Part shown: piece by piece, positions 45,548 to 57,758 of the stretch | Position numbering within the stretch: position 1 is the stretch's first letter | Layout of the letters: each line of letters opens with the position of its first letter | Assembly: GCA_022495005.1 (NCBI GenBank) | Contig: JAGYXB010000365.1 | Coordinates: forward strand, 124,001 to 188,000 | Direction of reading: 5' to 3' | Source: Rhyacophila brunnea | Taxonomy: Eukaryota; Arthropoda; Insecta; Trichoptera; Rhyacophilidae | Length of the DNA stretch: 64,000 nucleotides | Translations under genes and position numbers: made by a program | Notes under the pieces: model-generated | Told to the model about the DNA's origin: nothing | The model's database searches: none | Seen by the model: only the letters and a program-made list of their open reading frames with translations

Positions 45548-48500
45548 TAGAGAATGTTCGGTGGATGTACGTGGTGCTGGAGGAGGCCTTAATCCAGCAA
45601 CGGATCGACCCAGGCTGATGATGATGACAATGATATTAATATAGTGTACTAAGCTAGTTTGACGAATGTTTAAAATAAAAATAATAAAATTATCAAAAAG
45701 AGAAAAAAGCCGTTCTGTTTTTAACCCACTTATTTATAAATACCTATGTATGGCAAGGTATCTTTTGGTCCAACCAATATGTAATAGTGGCGAAGGGTGG
45801 AGGAATGGTGTTAAGATTTCACATAAATATTGCAGTCAACTTTATTTATTTTCATTGAACTAAGAATACAATTTGCAGATTGTGCCGGTTAATTTTTAAA
45901 TTCAATTAAACTCTGCCTCAACCAAACCACAACAATTTAGGTGTACCGTGTGGGCGATCCAACTAAAAAAGTTCACACTTTTTCATACTTTACAGTCATA
46001 CTTATTTGTTTTTGTTGAATTAAGAATACTTATTATTACAGATGGTGTTATTTTTTTTAAATTCATTAAGACCTGCCTATTTCAAACCATAATTATTGAT
46101 AACACATATTGTTCAATCTATAAAACATCTAAAATTATGTAAATATGGTTTAATGTCATAATTTTCAATATTTTATAGATAAACGAATATTTTTAGACCC
46201 CTTATCTACTATGCGTAATTTAAAACACCATCTAAACGTAGTTATATTAGTTCAATGAAAACAAATACGTGATCTTTATATGTCGGACCTTAACAGCCTA
46301 CCTCCACTCTTTGTTACTTCTATGTAACCATGATTTCTCTGAAATATCGTGCTGACGATGCGAAATAAAGTATTTAATGTCTAACAGATTTCCCATTCCG
46401 AAGAACTCTCATTTCCCATGATGGTAAATATATCTTATAAGGCATCTTGAAATAATTCTAATAAGTGCTTTTTTCTGAGGTTTTTGCGAGAGATTGCTAT
46501 AAAATTGCTATACATTTAAAAAAGTAAAACCGTCCATATTCAGAGTTGAATTTATCCGTAGGTATTATCTTTATAATAAAATTTTTATTACTTGCGAGAC
46601 CCAGGATTCGAACCTGGGAACCACGACGCTATAGGCCAGGGGTTCTTAACTGCGTGCCCGCGGGTGCATGTGCGACTCCGGCAAAGTATTAATCTAACCA
46701 AAAAAGTACCATCGTTTGAAAAAGAGAGCTTACAAAATTAAATCCTGTTTTGGTTTCACGTATTTGTGGAATCTTTATTTTCCACCATGAACATAATAAA
46801 ATCAAAAACAAGATTTCGACTTACTAATACTTAACAACCTTGATATTTTTTACGATTGGGATCTTACATTCTTTAGTTCGAAAAGTCAGTAAGTGAAATG
46901 CAATGTCAAAGATCGTATCAATAGCCTGTGTTATTTTGAATATTTTTTTACTCTTGTATTTTATCTCTTTTTATTTTCTATATTATGTAACTGTATGGAT
47001 GTTATATGCTTTTTTTGTAAATACCCTCACAGGCGTTTAAATGTAAATAATGTATAATCTACCGATAACACATAATACCTACTTAAATCTTGTTTTTTTA
47101 GAATTGCGATGTGCGCCCGCCACTATTGAGCATCGAAATATTTTTCCACAATAATATTTGTTCATTTTGTTATTCCAAAATAGATTTGGTAAATAAGTTT
47201 GATAAAAATGAAGTGTTGGACTATTCAGAATACAAGCTAGATAATCAGTTTCTTATTGTGTGATGACAACATATTTGGAAGTAATAAACCATTTATTTTA
47301 TTCAATAAATAATTCAAGAGATTTTAGAATATAACATTCCATATATTGAACATACATAACTTGAAAACACCTCAGATAATAACGCAATTTGATAAGCATT
47401 TCATGTGGGACCTCCTAGTTTAAATTATTGCAATTATATATGAGGCTCATAGCTTAATTCGTTAAAGCATATTGGTGGATACACGGGTTCAAATTCCGTC
47501 GAGTATCGTATTTTTTCAAATGTGATTTTTTCGAGTGGGTATATATATCTCTGAGGCGTTTTAAAGTCATTTATGTTCAATATTTGGAAATGATATGTTA
47601 ATTAAACTTCGACACAAATTATTGGATTATTATTCTTATTATTATATGATGGTAGGTAAGTGAATGAAATTAAAGCTTATGTAATTTTTTTCGTTAGACT
47701 ATTTTTGTCCGATCTTAGTAAGATCATATTATTATGTGTCTCCATAGGTTTGTATTTACATATTTTTGTTTTCACGAGAAGCGGATGTGAGGTCTTATTA
47801 GGTTTGAAACACAATTTGAAAAACAATCCGTCTTTTCACTTATGAATTCTCTGTAATTCTGTCCGTGAACACAATGGGTCTATGGTTTGGTCGCCTAATG
47901 GTCTACAGTGAGCGCCAGGTTGACGGCTGAAGGCTGACACTTTGGGAGGTGTAGCTACCCATTAGAAAACATTCTAGAAAAAAGTTTGAACGAGCGAGAC
48001 TCGAAGTCATATGTTTATATTTGTATGTTTGGGTGATAATGCAAATAAATAAAAATTCGATATGATTTATTTCTCTAACAAATACGATAAAATAGTATGT
48101 AGGTAATTTATTGTTATCAGCCTGAAAACTATTTCTCGTAATCGAAAAGCACAAACTGAAACAGTAAAGATAATTTTGACCATAACCGATTATTAATCAA
48201 GACGCACCAATAAAAATCAAATTAAAATATACAAGTGAACAATTAATTCATGTTGAAGCAGTATAAGCATTATTTTTTCAATTTCAATTCATTTATTTTT
48301 TAGCATATTGTAGACATTACAAATTATGAGTTTAAGACGTTCATAACATGACATGAAACATTATTATAAAGAAAAAAAAAGTAATAAAAGCGGTAAAAGC
48401 AATAAAAATTAAAATATAAAAAGAGAACATAATAATAAACATACAAAAGCAGTGACATAACTGACAATACAATTATACATCTATAGAAGTTCAAAAAAGT

Positions 48501-49144
48501 ACACCGAGTCAGTTAAGGAGGCCCTATTTTAAGAATTTATAAAATAGTGTCCACCTAAACTCACCCTCACGCAAGTGGAATATATCGACACCCGAAGCAA
48601 TTTGTTGAACATAGTTATCGCCCTCCCAATTGGCATTACAAGTGACAGGTTGGTTCTGCACCTTGGGTGAATAAACAACTGATGCTCTCTATTTCTAAGA
48701 TAGTTACCACTTATCAGGGACAAACACTGCCCAGAATAGCAGAGTTCTCATTTATACCTCGTATAAGTAAAAAAAAATACGTAGCTAAATAAATATCTCT
48801 TCTAAATTGCAGACTGCAGTATGTAAGCATACCTGAGAAAAAGTCAGTAAAGATACGTGCAGTGCGCATGAGCAGCATCGTACGGATTATCAGTAGTGAT
48901 CAAAAAGTAGAACTAGTTTAACTTCGTTCATTTTTGATTCCGGATGATCACTTTCGATGATTAGTTGATGATTGGTGCGTTTACACGGGTCAGTGGAATT
49001 CTTCTTTCGCGATGAACGTTAAATTGAATCACATTTTAAACGAGGCTAAACAAACACTCTTTTTTGATTTCATTTGATGCAAACAACACTACATTAATGC
49101 GAACATCATAACTCTTGTCATGTTCTGAATATACGAGATTCGTG
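45548..49144. other. Repeat-rich intergenic region, copy B
   Basis: Counterpart of 10781-14375: LINE tail 45548-45630, MITE-1 45784-46323, SINE head 46589-46657 (minus), tRNA-like SINE head 47438-47512, SINE tail 47717-47837 (minus). No gene seen. Confidence 0.55.
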
Positions 49145-52100
49145 TCACATAAAATTTTCGGGACAAACACTACATTTATGTGTTTTTTTTAACCCGTACC
49201 TATGTACATTTTTATGTGTTTTAAGATGACTGAGGCGCGAGAATTTAAATGTGCAAACGTCGCATTGAAAAAGTTTTTCACCGGTATGTATCATTTTATG
49301 CCGTCTGAGAGTAGAGTGCTGAGAAAATTTTATCGAGCATACATCACACTCATATGGTTTTTCGCCGGTATGTGTTCTTTTATGACTTTCGAGAGCAGCG
49401 TGAGCTGAACATTTATATGAGCAAATACCGCATTGATATGGTTTCTCACCGGTATGTATCATTTTATGTAATTTGAGAGCACTGATTTGGGTGAATTTTG
49501 TTAGGCATTCTTTGCACTGGTATGGTTTTTCACCAGTATGTCTGAGTTTATGTCGTTTGAGAGTACAGCTATGAGAGAATTTCATTAAGCATACTTCCCA
49601 CTGGTATGGTTTTTCGCCAGTATGTGTAATTTCATGTGACCTAAGATAGGCGATCTGTGAGAATTTTAAAAAACAAATACTGCATACATATGGTTTTTCA
49701 CCGGTATGTTTTCTTTTATGATTTTCGAGAGTACCGTGAGCTGAACATTTATACGAGCAAATATCGCATTGAAATGGTTTTTCACCAGAATGTAACATTT
49801 TATGTTTCTTGAGAGAACAGCGTTGCGTGAACTTTGTCGGGCATTCGTCGCACAGGTATGGTTTTTCACCAGTCTGTATAACATTATGCTTCCTAAGATT
49901 GTTCATTCGTGTGAATCTTAACAGACATACATCGCATTGGTGTGGTTTTACACCATCATGTGTCTTTTTATGTTTTTCGAGAGCACCTTGATCTGAACAT
50001 TTATATGTGCAAACATTACAATGATATGGTTTTTCACCGGTGTGTATCATTTTATGTACGTTTTTTTATTTGTTAAGAGAATTGCGCTGCGAGAATTTTT
50101 TCAAACACACTTCGCACTCTATGGTTTTTCACCAGTATGTGTTGTTTCAAGCCTTTTGAGATCGCCGAGATCCAAACATTTATATGAGGAAACATCAAAT
50201 TGAAATTGCTTTTCATTAACATTTGTAACTTCTACCTTTGAATCAACGGGTAGCGAACAATTGTGTGTTTTTAGAGTACTGGGGTATTCAAATATCTCGT
50301 AACATTTACTGCAGATAAAATTACGTGAAAAATGTTTTACTCTTTTCAAAGTAATACGAACGATTTTCGGCAATTCTTCTTTGATGTTTTTTCTAACTAT
50401 TGTTTCCTCGGAATACTGGATCATCTTATCTTGACTTTGTTTGGGTGCTACAATTTGTTTGCTGACATCATCCGCTTTATCAGTTTTACCCGGAGTCATG
50501 ATGGTAGAAAGACTCTTACACTTATTACTGGCATTAGCAATCCATTGTTTGGAAGAATTCTACAAAGACATGGTTATTTTATTATTTCTTATAGCATATA
50601 ATATAGATGGTAAATGAGGTGTATATTTATTTAATACTTCTATAGGTGTATATTATGATAATTTAGTATGATAATAATACTAAAATATAATATTTTCAGT
50701 TGTAAATTAATCCATAGCTTTGAGATGCCGGCATGATCAAGACCTCTCAGCGGATCTATTCAATACACAAGGCTGCTATCGAGGGAGTTTATCATATTTA
50801 TGTATTAAAGTAGGTACATATTATAATTTCACGATGTATTTGTGTGTATTACGAGATATATTAAAATTTTCCATTTGAGTCGTTTTTGCGACCCGGGTTT
50901 CACAATTAGGCATCTTCAGAGACTGCGCACCGACCAAAGTTATATGCACAACGATTAGAATTGATATATAATTATAATAAAATAAATTATAATCTTTTTT
51001 TGAAAGAAATGGGTTTCAATTTTCAGGTTTCAAGAGGACCCTCGGTCGATAGTATTTATAATAATGATTATCTATAATGGATTATATTTAAAGGTAGGTA
51101 TACATATACCACAGTGGCTGCCGGTGGTTCTCAAAATTGCTTTCGGAAGAGGTTCACAAATATGCACTTACGTTTTGATTACATGATTTCATGACCCGAC
51201 ATATTTCAACATATTATCTACTAATTTCTTTGTGCATTACTGAATTTTACAAAACAATATTTAAAAAAAAAACACTCATTTACTCAAAATCAAGGCTTTA
51301 AAATTAAAATGAGAATTTCTGCAAAAATTTCAAATGCTAAATATCTTGGAATATAGTATTTTAAGTTGTATCTCTATTAAAATCAGTGGCGAAGGGTGGA
51401 TGTACTATTATAGCTTCACAAATTGTTAACTGGCGACTGACCCAGGATATGGAAACGCACTACAGTTTGGTACCTAGCTAAACCTTAGATAGATGAAAAT
51501 AATAAGAGACGCTATTACAACATAATATTCAATTGTACATACCTGATCTAATGGTTTTCCACCCAAATACGAGCACCCAGGTTGAGAATCTTCATGATAC
51601 ATTAGTTGCGACGTTACTTCAACAAACTCGCGCTTTATGTGAACTAGCAAGTCAGTCTCAGGTTTTATATCAGTGATACAAGACGTGGCAGGACACTGAG
51701 AGAAATAATTACACAGGTAATAAATAAGAAAGTATAGCCATACCATTAAACAGTGGCCTAATCAGTGGCGCATTTAGTGGCGTAGAGGCCCGACGCACCG
51801 ACAGATTTTGAAAACCCTACCATAAAACTAAACAATCTAATTTTCATTTTCCGAAATAACAAATTCTTACATTCAAACATTTTTTATTTTTATTTTGTAT
51901 ACATTGTACAAACATGGCTTAATTAAAACAGTTTCCTTTGTGATTGTGATTAGTGATCATAATACATAAGTAGGTAGGTACAGTTTTACAGCAGAATACC
52001 TACCAATTTAGTATTTTCAACATAGTTTTCATGAATTTGGATTGACAATCGTATTGAACGGAAGTGTGTAAATTACAATAATGAATGTATCTTTAATCAA

Positions 52101-53662
52101 AACCTTTTAAATCTAATATATTATATTATCTATATATCATTGGCGAAGGGGCTGTTAAGATCCGACATAAATAGTGTACACTAAACTTTGTTAGTCTAAC
52201 GTATTTTTGTTTTCATTGAAATAAGACTACAATGTGTAGACACCGAGTGTTTTGTTTATAATAAATATTCTATTAAACCCAGTCTAATCCAAGTCATAGT
52301 AGATAATAGTAAAAAAATATTCGTTTATCTATAAAATATCTTTTATCGATTATGGTTTGGTTAGGCAGGACTTAATGAATTAAAAAAACTAATAAACACC
52401 ATATGTATTCTAAATTCAACGAACACGAATAAGTAGGTAGGTATGTCTGAAAAAGTGTGCAATATTTTTGTCGGATCTCCCATAAAAACTAACCAGCGCC
52501 ATCTGAAAGTTGCATTGTTAGTTAAATGAAAATAAATAAGTATTACTGAACAAGTTTAGTGCATTAAATTTTAAAAGCCTACCTCCATCCCTCGCCATTG
52601 CTATTATATCTTGGTTACGGACGTCATGGCGGTGGTCTGGGGAACTACGGACTCCGCAATTTGAGGTATCAATCTACGCCCCCGACCCTTGCTTATAGTC
52701 CGTAACACTGCATAGAATGCTATAGGATCGTAGTCAAGTAGTCAAGATATGGTGGTTATACAATAGTCTGTAATTCTAATACAGGCACTCCTTAGAAGAG
52801 CCGACAGCCAGCCTGTGATAGGAAGCTCTGCAACTGACCGTACGTATTATAGCGGTCATAACAAAAAAATGCAAGTGTAAACATGTATTATTATGCAAGT
52901 TGCACGATTGCATGCATGAATCAAAAAAGGTCGGGAACTTCTAAATTTTCGTATGAGAGTGGGGATTTTTTCTATAACTGCTCATGCACAGTAGAGCAAT
53001 AGTGGCAAATCTGCTGGTAAAAAAACAAGCCACACCGCTCAGACTCATTTTGAGGTTAACCACGAGCTGCCAAATGCTACCATACAGTGTCAACATCGCG
53101 TCTCACTCATAGCGCCCGTACACGTGCATGGATTTGCTGCCAGCAATAGTGGGTATATCGCAGCCATAACAAGAAAATGTAGGTAACACAAATATTATGT
53201 ATTATCCTGCAGTTGGTAAGATTGCATGCATGAGAGAATAAGCTTCGGAATTACTCACTGTCAGCAGTAAATCTATGGACGTGTAAAGGGGTTATTAGGT
53301 ACCCATGAAGAATGAGATTGGCGAGACAATCAGCACTCATACATGTAAACAGTTATTATCGCGATAATTTAAAATACACAAGATTGTTGCAAGTAAATAT
53401 ATCCATGCACGTGTACAGGCGCGCTTATTTACCAGTCAATATAATTTATACTATTGACAGTTTTTTCATTGCGGCAACATTGACCACGCTTAATTTTAAG
53501 CATAAATCTTTCAAAACCCAATTAATAGTATTGTATCTTATTGAAACATGAGAATCACAGTTAATTATTAATAGTATAAGTCATAAACTATAATTATTAT
53601 ACATTACAGGGAATTAGTTTTGAAAACTAACCTCAAAATTGCAACTGGAACTGTTTTCATTC
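49145..53662 (-). pseudogene. ZF2-B: zinc-finger pseudogene lacking its start exon
   Basis: Exon 3 is 50559-49145 and exon 2 is 51695-51543, equal to copy A with the same frameshift and in-frame stop. Exon 1 survives only as its last 31 bp (53632-53662, ENSSSCNFE|GTTAGT). The ATG and the first MDIKQE and IVKRE motifs were removed by the 6.3-kb deletion. Intron 1 has an uninterrupted MITE-2 (52137-52602). More degraded than ZF2-A and not expected to be translated. Confidence 0.8.
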
Positions 53663-53664
53663 AA

Positions 53665-54075
53665 TACGTATTATCGTGGCCATAACACTACAATGCACGT
53701 GTTAATACGTATTAACGTGCAAGTTGCAAGATTACATGCATGGATCAAAAAAGTTCAACGGCTTCTGAATTTTTAAGCGGTAGATGGAATTTATGTGATA
53801 TCTGCACCTACGCAGTTGAAATTTAGTAGTGAATCTACAGGGCAAAATACGAATTATGCCGCGCAAACATTTTGACGTTTATAGTTTTTCACAACCAGTT
53901 AAATGGCATCATAAAAGGATAACAACGCGTCCCGTTTACGCTTCAAGAATGAGGTTATGTGTAAACAGTTATGTATCGCGATAGTTGAATTAGCACACTA
54001 TTGGTGCCAGAAAATTTATGCGCTTTACATACATATTGTGCTATATTGTAACATAGATTAACAACAATAGCAAAC
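53665..54075 (+). promoter_or_regulatory. Putative 5' region of ZF3
   Basis: Same module as 27262-27673 (CATAACACTACAATGCACGT, GCAAGTTGCAAGAT, CATGCATGGATC, GTATCGCGATAG). The deletion in B brings it to within 3 bp of the remnant of ZF2 exon 1, head to head. Confidence 0.4.
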
Positions 54076-57000
54076 ATGGACGTAAAGCAAGAAAGTGACG
54101 AAAACCAATCTGATACAGGAAGCAAGCTTTTGTTTGACGTACAGACTAACCATCCAAACAGCCCGGACGTTCGCACTTATGTAAAACAAGAGAACGCCGA
54201 CGATTCCGGTTGCAATTTTGAGGTTTGTTTATTGAACCTTATTTCCTGCGATTTAATTGTGTAGACAATGTATTATTGTAGTGAAATACCAACAAGACGC
54301 AGAATAATATATGATTCCATTTTTTATAAACTATTTAACAACGTAGGTACTTTCAAAAAATAGCTTTTACCATTCAATTTGCCTGAATGGGACGATTGGG
54401 CGCCGCACTGTCGAATGAAATAAATAGACGTTTTATACAGAAAGTAGACGAGGAATTTTATACAGTTTTCTATCTAAGTACTACTTAATACATAATTTGC
54501 GGATTGACAACTATCATGCCTGAGATTATAATATATAAATAAAAAAACACTTTTCTCGTTGTAACTTAAACATATGCACAATTAAATCATTATTTACGTG
54601 TACATATTTAAATAGTTATGTAATTTAAATATAAACAATATTATTAAAGATATATTTTAAAAGTACCTATAATTCAAGAACGTCTGTTGATTTTTGAATA
54701 TCATTTAATTGCGTGGCGCCCAGTTGTCCCTGCGCAGAATCGTCCTAGACCCAATTTGACAACCACGATGTTTTTATGTAGGTATCAATTTACTGTAAAT
54801 GGAAAATGACGTAACCCACAAAGATCAAATTTTACATGAGTCACAAAAACGTTATACTTGTTGTCGTTCACAATTAAAATATACAATATACTTACATAGA
54901 TATTAAGTGCATGAAGATAATTATTTTGGTGGTTTTTGTTGCCAGTCTGATATTAAATATTGACGTATTTAAAGAAAACCGAATAAAAAATATGGCTTAG
55001 TCTTTTTCCAACTTCACTAATTCATTCCTTTTAAACAAAAAGTTAATTTTAAATAATAGTTCGGCATTTGCACGATGTCTCACGATGGCGGAGCGACTTA
55101 ATCGTCGGCCTATAATGTCACGTCTCAGGTTCGAATACTGGGTCGGCAAGTACACATATTGTTTTTCAATTTGTATGTGTGTATGAGTCAGAGTATGGAC
55201 CTAATAGGTTGAGGAAGCGGCGTCCATTTCTCGTAAAAACTAAATTTGTTTATACAAAACTCCAATCTGTTAAAGCCCATATCATTATGATCTTATTAGA
55301 ATCGGCTAATATCTATTAGAGACAGAGTGTATTTAGTAATATTCGATGTTAATATCCAATAAAACCTATTTTCAAAACAACTGCGGGTTACTTACTTTGA
55401 CCTTTCTACGTCGAAATATATTACTTATCTAATAAAAGAATACTTTTATTAAACTTCATGAGCTGTAACATACTTTAATAATAACATGTGATTACATACA
55501 ATTATTATGTTGTTTATCTCAGTACCCTGGATCGGGCTTCGCTGATGTAAAACATGAGACTGACCCTCAGCTAGTTGACGTCAAACATGATGTTGTTGGA
55601 GACACCATGCACCCGTTCTATCAAGAAGACCCTCTACCAAGTTGTTCGTATTCAGAATACAGACCGGTTGATCGGGTACGTTAAATTGAATATCGATGGT
55701 CTAATAATGTTTATACCCCCTATCTGATCCATATGACGAAAATGACTTTTTGATTTAGGTAGGTACTGAAAACAACAAAAATACTGCGCATCGACTGTGA
55801 AATTCCCATATCTGTAGTAATTGTTGGAACAAAAATAATAGAGCCATTTCAGTAATTTCCCGTATCTAAACATCGTTGGAATAAACCTGTAATAGCCTTA
55901 TCTTACCTCTAAACTGTCAAGCGTGTTGCATGACGTGTGTTGAATGCAGCTTCAAAATGTCACTTTCGAATTATTTAAAACGTAAAACAGTGAGTGATAT
56001 AACAAATCTGGTAGCTTATCTTTATTTATATATCATATTTTTTCGATGTTATAATATAATATTAGGCGTTATCTGCTTTGCTTTACTACTTTTTACGTTA
56101 CAGGTTATTGGCATGCCATGTAGTTACAACATGTGTGAACTATTAACAGTCAGATGAGGGATATTAAATATTTAGTGTTTTTTTAACTTCCTGCACAATT
56201 TGTAAAAAGTCACTTACGGGATATTAACACCAGGCCATCGATATGACAATGATTAGAGCTATTTTTTGCGAAATATATATATTTTTTTAAAGTTTCATAA
56301 TAGTTTTTGGAACCTAAACAAATTTAGATGTTGTCTTTGCAAAACTCAGAGTTGCGCTTAGCCTAAATTTTACGAAATATCCTAATGCTCGCATCATTAT
56401 CACTAATAGTAATGATTGAAGTATAATATAAGTGTGCACTATTTATTTGTTATATAAGTATATCACTTTAATTGCAATAGTCATTTTTTTTGTAGAATTC
56501 TGATCAGCGATGGATCACAGGGCCCCACACCAATTCGGAGAGTCCACAGACTACATGTCGTAAAGAAGGTGACCCCAAATTCTTAGAACCCAAAGAGCTC
56601 AGCTATGGGATGATACAGCATTTTGAGATAACGTTAGATAATCAAAACATCAAACAAGAATTGCAGAAACAATATTTGCAAAAAGCTGTTCATACCTGTG
56701 ATCATAAATTTAGCAACATGAAAACTATCGTTGAAAAACCATACCAATGTGACGTGTGTTCAAAAAATTTTGTTGAGCAAAATGCCCTGAAAACACATAA
56801 AATTACTCATAAAGGTGAAAAACCTTTTCATTGCAGTATTTGCCCATTTAAATCTTCATATGTCTCTAATCTCAATAAACATAGCATGACACATACTGGC
56901 GAAAAACCATTCTATTGTGAAGTTTGCTCATATGCATGCTCGTCTTCCAGTAATCTAAAAACTCATAGAATGACGCATACTGGCGAAAAACCATTTCACT

Positions 57001-57758
57001 GCGATGATTGCTCATACAGGTGCTCAAAGTCCAGTCATCTCAAAAAACATAAAATGATACACACCGGGGAAAAACCATATCAATGCGATGTGTGCACATA
57101 TAAATGTTCGTCATCCAGTCATCTGAAAACGCATAAAATGACACATACTGGTGAAAAACCTTTTCAATGCGAGGATTGCTTATATAAATGCTCGTCATCC
57201 AGTCATCTAAAAAATCATAAAACAATACATACTGGTGATAAACCATATCAATGCGATATATGCTCAAAATATTTTTTAGAGCAAAATATCCTAAGAAAAC
57301 ATAAGATGATACACACTGGCGAGAAACCTTTTCATTGCACTGTTTGCTCATTTAAATCCTCATTTAGCTCCAGTCTCAAAAAACATGAAATGATACATAC
57401 TGGTGATAAACCATTTCATTGCAGTGTTTGCTCATATACGTGTTCGTCATCCAGTCATCTAAAAGTGCATGAAATGATCCATACTGGGGAAAAACCATTC
57501 CATTGCAATATTTGCCCATACAAATGCTCCACGTCCAGTCATCTGAAAAAACATGAAATGACACACACTTGTGAAAAACCATTTCATTGCAATGTATGTT
57601 CATATAAGTGCTCGTCATCCAACCATCTCAAAACGCATACAATGATACATACTGGAGTAAAACCTTTTCATTGCAGCATTTGCTCCTATAAATGCTTGCG
57701 GATTGGACAACTTAGATTACATAACAGGGTTCATTCTGGCGAAAAACCACTCCAATAA
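54076..57758 (+). CDS. ZF3: intact 12-finger C2H2 zinc-finger protein, about 520 residues
   Basis: Exons 54076-54222 (MDVKQESDENQSD ... SGCNFE|GTTTGT), 55523-55675 (after TATCTCAG; YPGSGFADVKHETD ... SCSYSEYRPVDR|GTACGT) and 56496-57758 (after TTTTTTTGTAG; open from base 1; IQHFEITLDNQNIKQEL, then fingers). All joints phase 0, 1563 nt, no lesion. Twelve C2H2 fingers with TGEKP/TGDKP linkers; many are of the CSYKCSSSSHLK type with Cys in place of the usual Phe, and two are CSKNF/CSKYF type. SUMO-type motifs VKQE (twice), VKHE and IKQE lie before the fingers. Inferred nuclear DNA-binding regulator; the only lesion-free complete member of the family in the window. Confidence 0.88.
55083..55290 (+). 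mobile_element. Complete SINE in ZF3 intron 1 (B side)
   Basis: Same SINE as 29869-30005 but continuing past GAGGAAG into CGGCGTCCATTTCTCGTAAA and a tail matching the SINE at 24640-24850. Marks where copy A lost homology. Confidence 0.75.
55291..55522. other. Rest of ZF3 intron 1
   Basis: AT-rich single-copy intron sequence ending in the acceptor GTTTATCTCAG. Nothing else seen. Confidence 0.5.
55676..56495. other. ZF3 intron 2
   Basis: 0.82-kb intron with GTACGT donor and a pyrimidine-rich TTTTTTTTGTAG acceptor. A small open frame at 55930-56157 has no recognisable domain. Confidence 0.5.

Larger units (their letters stand above)
33106..55219. repeat. Large direct duplication, copy B
   Basis: Second copy of 1-30005 in the same orientation. 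It lacks the piggyBac element, the 6.3-kb block containing the Harbinger element, and the TTAA foldback element of copy A, and has about 1.5 kb more zinc-finger repeats. After 55219 the SINE continues to its natural end and the sequence runs on into the rest of ZF3, so copy B carries the intact right flank. Where the unit truly starts is unknown, because copy A is cut by the window edge; it may begin as early as 30006. Confidence 0.97.

Noticed and set aside
57040..57618. Minus-strand open frames opposite ZF3 fingers
   Set aside because: Antisense shadows of the finger repeats.
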